A stretch of DNA of 8,870 nucleotides, from assembly GCA_013695335.1 (NCBI GenBank), contig JACDAR010000011.1, forward strand, positions 1-8,870. The letters are read 5' to 3'. Position numbers and translations under genes: made by a program. Positions 6,020 through 8,870 of the stretch are shown piece after piece. The notes beneath the pieces were generated by a model. It saw only the letters and a program-made list of their open reading frames with translations. It was not told the DNA's origin and ran no database searches. The stretch's first letter is position 1. Every line of letters begins with the position of its first letter. The DNA comes from Rubrobacter sp. (GTDB lineage Bacteria > Actinomycetota > Rubrobacteria > Rubrobacterales > Rubrobacteraceae).

Positions 6020-6025
6020 TGGCGG

Positions 6026-6030
6026 CTCCT
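6026..6030 (-). promoter_or_regulatory. Shine-Dalgarno overlapping the upstream stop codon (coupling)
   Basis: AGGAG on the minus strand shares two bases with the TAG of the M55 gene (6029-6031) and lies 6 nt before the PhzF GTG. Ribosomes ending on the first gene are placed to start the second, a sign of translational coupling. Confidence 0.65.
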
Positions 6031-6856
6031 ATCCGTAGTCCGGGTCGCTGTGGGCCATGCTCATGACGCCTATGAACATTTTGTAGGCCGTGGCGTAGTC
6101 TTCGTGGGTCCAGGTCACGATCCTGTCATCGGTACGTTCCAGTTGGGGGAAGTGGAGCACGCCAGCCGCCGTGCTTGCCGTAGCGAACTCGACCTCGAAG
6201 GTGTAAGGGCCTTCCTGGGCGTAGGCGCTGAGATCGCCGACTGCGGATACCGCATTAGCCGCCGTCTCCTGGATGAGGATGCGCGCCGCGTCAGGCGCCA
6301 GGCAGCGGGCCGTGTAGCGATCTATGGCCGTCTTCACCCTGGCCGTCCTCACGCCAGCGTACAGCGATTCGGCCTCCCCGCACGTGCGGTCGTCGCCGGT
6401 TACGAGCCCAACGGGGATACCGAGTGAACCAGTGAAAGCGGCGTTCATGCGGGCTTCGCTGCACGGTTCGCCGTTGAGTTGAACCCCGATCACCTCGTTC
6501 GGGCTGCTGTATGTGTGGCTGAGAACTCCCTCCACACCGGCCCTGGCATGATACCCGACGAAGAAGCAAATATCCGCGCCCTCGACGCCCTCCATCATCA
6601 CCAGCGGCTTGCGCTGACCCACGATTATCTCAGCCCTCGGGTCGAGGTCTTCGAGCACTATGTTCCTCATGCCGTCGTGGGCCTCGTTGACTACGAAATC
6701 CGAAGCTCCGGCGCGGCCCGCGCCGTCTATGGCGGCGTTCACGTCGGCGGTCAGGGAGCGGCGGAACTGCTCGTAGCGGGGGCGGCACGGTATCACGTCC
6801 TGCGGGTGCGTGACCCCCGTGACACCCTCCATGTCCGCCGAGATGTATACCTTCAT
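6029..6856 (-). CDS. M55-family D-aminopeptidase (DppA-like)
   Basis: A 275-residue cytoplasmic zinc peptidase of family M55, whose type member is Bacillus subtilis DppA, a decameric D-aminopeptidase releasing D-Ala and similar residues from peptides. The metal ligands are all in place: Asp8 and Glu10 (SADMEG), His60 (NEAHDG), His103 (GYHARAG) and Glu134 (SEARMN). Length fits the family. The start at 6856 is chosen over an upstream in-frame codon at 6916 because the fold begins MKVYISADMEG and GGGGAGGGG lies 4 nt before this ATG (GGAGG core at about 6). It heads the transcription unit that continues with the PhzF gene. The pair may salvage D-amino acid peptides, for example from cell-wall turnover, which is inference. 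There is no dipeptide transporter gene beside it, unlike the B. subtilis dpp operon. Confidence 0.93.
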   Translation of the reverse strand: MKVYISADMEGVTGVTHPQDVIPCRPRYEQFRRSLTADVNAAIDGAGRAGASDFVVNEAHDGMRNIVLEDLDPRAEIIVGQRKPLVMMEGVEGADICFFVGYHARAGVEGVLSHTYSSPNEVIGVQLNGEPCSEARMNAAFTGSLGIPVGLVTGDDRTCGEAESLYAGVRTARVKTAIDRYTARCLAPDAARILIQETAANAVSAVGDLSAYAQEGPYTFEVEFATASTAAGVLHFPQLERTDDRIVTWTHEDYATAYKMFIGVMSMAHSDPDYG

Positions 6857-6860
6857 CGGT

Positions 6861-6869
6861 CCCCTCCCC
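6861..6869 (-). promoter_or_regulatory. Shine-Dalgarno for M55 peptidase
   Basis: GGGGAGGGG on the minus strand, 4 nt before the ATG at 6856, decides this start rather than the codon at 6916, which would lie inside the divergent promoter. Confidence 0.7.
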
Positions 6870-6898
6870 AATGCCATGTATGTGATCCAGATCAAACC

Positions 6899-6908
6899 AG
6901 TGTACAAT
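6899..6908. promoter_or_regulatory. Overlapping divergent -10 elements around TGTACA
   Basis: On the plus strand TACAAT (6903-6908) is followed by 6 nt and the ATG at 6915, so the small Cys protein probably has a leaderless mRNA. On the minus strand TACACT (plus 6899-6904) could be the -10 for the M55 peptidase, giving a leader of about 36 nt that contains its Shine-Dalgarno. GAAACA lies 17 bp upstream of it as a weak -35. The two hexamers overlap by two bases in the palindrome TGTACA, so both polymerases would compete for the same DNA. Confidence 0.5.
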
Positions 6909-6914
6909 TTACGC

Positions 6915-7163
6915 ATGACGATGTTTCGCTACGGGCGGAAGCATTTCGAGGAGGGCCAGTACGTCAGGCGCGTGGACGCCGTGCCTGGCAACGAACTCGA
7001 CCCAGTGGTACGTATTATGGAGGATCTGGGGACCATAGAGATCCCATGCGGCAAGATCGACTGCCGGGCCAACTGCCTCGAATACATAGTCCGTTCAGCC
7101 CGCAAGAGCGAGGATTACGCCCTCGCTGAGTGCAAGCTCTCCCCGCTCGTCAGCATCGTTTAG
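6915..7163 (+). CDS. Small four-cysteine protein, unknown function
   Basis: An 82-residue protein I do not recognise. It is hydrophilic with a basic N-terminus (RYGRKHFEEGQYVRR). Its four Cys are at 45, 50, 54 and 73, three of them in a C-x4-C-x3-C arrangement (PCGKIDCRANC); metal or redox-centre binding is possible but unshown. No membrane segment or signal peptide is seen. Codon third positions are strongly G/C-rich like the neighbouring genes, which with the start signal argues that it is real. The start ATG at 6915 has no Shine-Dalgarno but TACAAT exactly 6 nt upstream; a second ATG is at 6921. A longer frame from 6810 would run antisense into the M55 gene and is not needed. It is divergent to M55 and convergent to the membrane-protein gene, with 39 bp between stops. 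Confidence 0.7.
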   Translation: MTMFRYGRKHFEEGQYVRRVDAVPGNELDPVVRIMEDLGTIEIPCGKIDCRANCLEYIVRSARKSEDYALAECKLSPLVSIV

Positions 7164-7207
7164 AGTCGGTCGGCGGATCAGCCAGTCAGCGGTTCAGCGG
7201 CTCTAAA
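7159..7207. repeat. Inverted repeat spanning both convergent stop codons
   Basis: TTTAGAG (7159-7165) and CTCTAAA (7201-7207) are perfect inverted copies. Each arm holds the TAG stop of one of the two convergent genes. The stem is 7 bp with a 35-nt loop and no U-run follows on either strand, so it is not a canonical intrinsic terminator; it could still protect or separate the two transcript ends. Confidence 0.35.
7178..7201. repeat. Three tandem 8-bp repeats TCAGCxxx
   Basis: TCAGCCAG, TCAGCGGT and TCAGCGGC follow each other without gaps in the loop between the convergent genes. The first five bases are invariant. The array is small and may arise from slippage. Confidence 0.5.
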
Positions 7208-7739
7208 AATCCTCGTCGTATGTTTTCTGGACCGGAGGTCGTCCGGCTTCGTAGAGGCGTATCAGGAATCCTCCGCCGACCGGGGAGAGGAAGAGACCGG
7301 TGAGGCCTGCTGGCAGGAGATCCCGGAATATAGCCCAGGCGATGAGGAGCGGCGTTCCCGTCGGGAAGTTGGATGCCCTTATGAGCTTGAGCGGGTCGAG
7401 GGTGTCGCCTGACGGCAGCAGGCCAGCCGAATAGGCGGCGAGGGTGAGGACGCCCGATACAAATCCCATCATGAGCCCGAGCCCGAGGCTGAGGGCGAGC
7501 CTGGTTCCGCCGGGGGTCTCGCCCGTATTGTATCTCCGCCTCGACAGCAGAATCCCGCCGAAGATGGGGCCAGAGATGAGGCCAGCCACAAGGCCGACGC
7601 CCATGTAGAAAAGGGCGAGCAAGGTTCTGTCCCCCCCATCGAGCGTGAGCAGGATGAGCGGGCTCGGGAACAGCGACTTCACTATGGCGAAGGCAAGCCC
7701 ATACACAGCCCCGAGGCCAAGCAGGCGCACCGCAGTCAC
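7203..7739 (-). CDS. Four-helix membrane protein, unknown function
   Basis: A 178-residue hydrophobic protein I cannot place in a family. Hydrophobic segments lie at about 4-20, 39-64, 81-107 and 130-151, rich in Gly and Leu. A basic SRRRY loop follows the second, and a polar tail (YEAGRPPVQKTYDEDF) ends it, so an inner-membrane protein is likely. The start is uncertain: GTG at 7739 is preferred because GGGGGG lies 6 nt upstream and the first helix then starts at once. A TTG at 7820 would add 27 polar residues without a ribosome site. A 14-codon open frame ends across this GTG in a 4-base overlap. The gene lies downstream of the aldehyde dehydrogenase gene on the same strand; joint function is not evident. 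Confidence 0.7.
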   Translation of the reverse strand: MTAVRLLGLGAVYGLAFAIVKSLFPSPLILLTLDGGDRTLLALFYMGVGLVAGLISGPIFGGILLSRRRYNTGETPGGTRLALSLGLGLMMGFVSGVLTLAAYSAGLLPSGDTLDPLKLIRASNFPTGTPLLIAWAIFRDLLPAGLTGLFLSPVGGGFLIRLYEAGRPPVQKTYDEDF

Positions 7740-7780
7740 AGCACGCCCCCCACACTCTGATTTCCGATGACTTCGTTCAT
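7736..7780 (-). CDS. Possible 14-codon leader ORF overlapping the membrane-protein start
   Basis: An ATG at 7780 opens a 14-residue frame (MNEVIGNQSVGGVL) that ends in TGA at 7736-7738, sharing bases with the GTG start at 7739 (GTGA). A candidate promoter puts the transcript start 1-3 nt before this ATG. If translated it would bring ribosomes to the downstream start. There is no Shine-Dalgarno at usual spacing. No attenuator-type codon run is seen. Short frames occur by chance, so confidence is low. Confidence 0.25.
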   Translation of the reverse strand: MNEVIGNQSVGGVL

Positions 7781-7788
7781 TACCCCAT

Positions 7789-7817
7789 AAACTACCCCGC
7801 CGCCAGCCAAACGTCAG
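7789..7817 (-). promoter_or_regulatory. Candidate promoter for the membrane-protein gene
   Basis: On the minus strand CTGACG (7812-7817) and TAGTTT (7789-7794) are 17 bp apart; each matches 4 of 6 consensus bases. The predicted start is near 7782. It lies in the gap after the aldehyde dehydrogenase gene, so the membrane protein may be transcribed on its own. Confidence 0.35.
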
Positions 7818-7857
7818 CAAGAAGTTTCACGCTGCGCGGCCAAGCCTCCGTTCGCGG

Positions 7858-8870
7858 CTACTCGACCCCGGCTGCCGCCTCGATGCCGCGGTCGATCCAG
7901 ACCGTCTTCACACTAACGAACTCGTGGATACCGAAGTGGGATAGCTCGCGCCCGTAACCTGAGTTCTTGACGCCCCCGAACGGGGCCTCCGGCGTGGATT
8001 CGGTCATGCGGTTTATGTACACCATGCCTGCTTCTATCTCCTCAACGAAGCGGCGTTGCTCACCTTCATCGTTCGTCCAGGCGCTGGAGCCTAGCCCGAA
8101 ATCCGAGTCGTTGGCGATGCGGATGGCGTCGTCTATGTCCCTCGCCCGGAACATGGATGCAACGGGGCCGAAGATCTCCTCGCGGTAAGCCGGGGAATCC
8201 TCGGGGATGTCAGTCAGCACGGTCGGCGGGTAGAAGTTGCCAGGCCCGTCCAGCGGCTTCCCACCGGTGAGTACCCTTGCCCCGGCCTCGACGCTTTTCC
8301 TGACCTGCCCGTCCACGTCTTCCAGGATTTCCTGGGTGGCGAGCGGCCCCATGTCCGTGCCTTCGTCCATAGGGTCGCCGACCTCGAGAGCGGCCATCGC
8401 ATCGACGTAGCGGCGCTCGAACTCTTCTGCTATCTCGTCGTGGACGATGATCCTCTTGGCGTTGATGCAAGACTGTCCGTTGTTGAGGGTGCGGGAGGTG
8501 ACGGCAGCCGTGACCGCAGCTTCCATGTCCGCCGATGGCATGACTATGAAGGGATCACTCCCCCCAAGCTCCAGCACGCTCTTCTTGATGTTCTCCCCGG
8601 CCTCGCTGCCGACCTGACGACCGGCCCCCTCACTGCCCGTGAGCGTCGCGGCCCGCGCGCGCGGGTCATCTATCACGGCCTGCACCTGCGACGAGCCGAT
8701 GAGCAGCGTCTGCACGACGCCCTCAGGGAAACCGGCCCGGTGGATGATGTCCTCTATCGCAAGGGCGCACTGGGGGACGTTCGAGGCGTGTTTGAGAAGG
8801 ACGACGTTCCCCGACATCAGGGCTGGGGCGACGTGCCGGAAGACCTGCCAGAAAGGGAAGTTCCATGGCA
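7858..8870 (-). CDS. Succinate-semialdehyde dehydrogenase-type aldehyde dehydrogenase (5' end outside window)
   Basis: About 336 C-terminal residues of an aldehyde dehydrogenase. The frame is open to the right edge and begins PWNFPFWQVFRHVAPALMSG, the cofactor-binding entry of the family, so the Met at 8817 is internal. Next come LLKHASNVPQCALAIEDI, TGSEGAGR (NAD(P) contact), LELGGSDPF with the general-base Glu, NNGQSCINAKR with the catalytic Cys, EEIFGPV and PFGGVKNSGYGRE. Such enzymes oxidise succinate semialdehyde to succinate with NAD(P)+, the last step of the GABA shunt. The HASNVPQCA and FVSVKTVW sequences are typical of the SSADH (GabD/Sad) branch, though other aldehydes cannot be excluded. 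A short tail (DRGIEAAAGVE) extends past the usual end. No GABA aminotransferase gene is visible. Confidence 0.9.
   Translation of the reverse strand, partial: PWNFPFWQVFRHVAPALMSGNVVLLKHASNVPQCALAIEDIIHRAGFPEGVVQTLLIGSSQVQAVIDDPRARAATLTGSEGAGRQVGSEAGENIKKSVLELGGSDPFIVMPSADMEAAVTAAVTSRTLNNGQSCINAKRIIVHDEIAEEFERRYVDAMAALEVGDPMDEGTDMGPLATQEILEDVDGQVRKSVEAGARVLTGGKPLDGPGNFYPPTVLTDIPEDSPAYREEIFGPVASMFRARDIDDAIRIANDSDFGLGSSAWTNDEGEQRRFVEEIEAGMVYINRMTESTPEAPFGGVKNSGYGRELSHFGIHEFVSVKTVWIDRGIEAAAGVE

Noticed and set aside
5570..6427. Plus-strand frame of 285 codons opposite PhzF and M55
   Set aside because: It lies antisense to two genes whose catalytic motifs are complete; low-complexity composition indicates a shadow frame.
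6479..7129. Plus-strand frame of 216 codons overlapping the small Cys gene
   Set aside because: It runs antisense to M55 and then in another frame over the Cys protein; the latter has the better start signal and codon use.
7186..7755. Minus-strand 189-codon frame overlapping the membrane protein
   Set aside because: It is in a different frame from the four hydrophobic segments and gives a Pro/Arg/His-rich product without structure.

Overview
The window is high-GC, densely packed bacterial DNA, with nearly every gene on the minus strand. The actinobacterial style suggests a Rubrobacter-like member of the Actinomycetota: high GC at third codon positions, strong G-rich Shine-Dalgarno sites at some genes, and at others no Shine-Dalgarno but a -10 hexamer exactly 6 nt before ATG, the layout of leaderless mRNAs. 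The taxon is an inference from style and protein likeness, not a proven assignment.

Layout in window order. 1-398: N-terminal part of a circularly permuted ATP-grasp protein, running off the left edge. 466-873: small three-helix membrane protein. 967-1806: SDR oxidoreductase. 1966-3120: FUSC/aromatic acid exporter-like membrane protein. 3121-3551: a non-coding stretch that holds a decayed N-terminal fragment of an ADP-ribosylglycohydrolase gene (3332-3508) and a possible promoter for the FUSC gene. 3552-4691: PD-(D/E)XK-like nuclease with a DUF4268-type C-terminus. 4723-5140: HicA/HicB toxin-antitoxin pair. 5153-6019: PhzF-family protein. 6029-6856: M55 D-aminopeptidase (DppA-like). 6915-7163: a small four-cysteine protein of unknown function, the only convincing plus-strand gene. 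7203-7739: four-helix membrane protein. 7858-8870: succinate-semialdehyde dehydrogenase-type aldehyde dehydrogenase, 5' end outside the window.

How the parts may work together. The M55 peptidase and PhzF genes form a tight pair with coupled translation signals (AGGAG overlaps the upstream stop), suggesting shared peptide or amino acid metabolism. Downstream of them on the same strand, hicA, hicB and the nuclease gene form a compact defence- or stability-type block, followed by the ADP-ribosylglycohydrolase remnant. The nuclease gene is visibly poorer in GC (50% over 3781-3900, counted by hand) than the FUSC gene (73% over 2761-2820), so this block may be an acquired accessory insertion. The M55 gene and the small Cys protein are divergent, and their candidate -10 elements overlap around a TGTACA palindrome. 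I see no RNA genes, CRISPR arrays, insertion sequences or origins.
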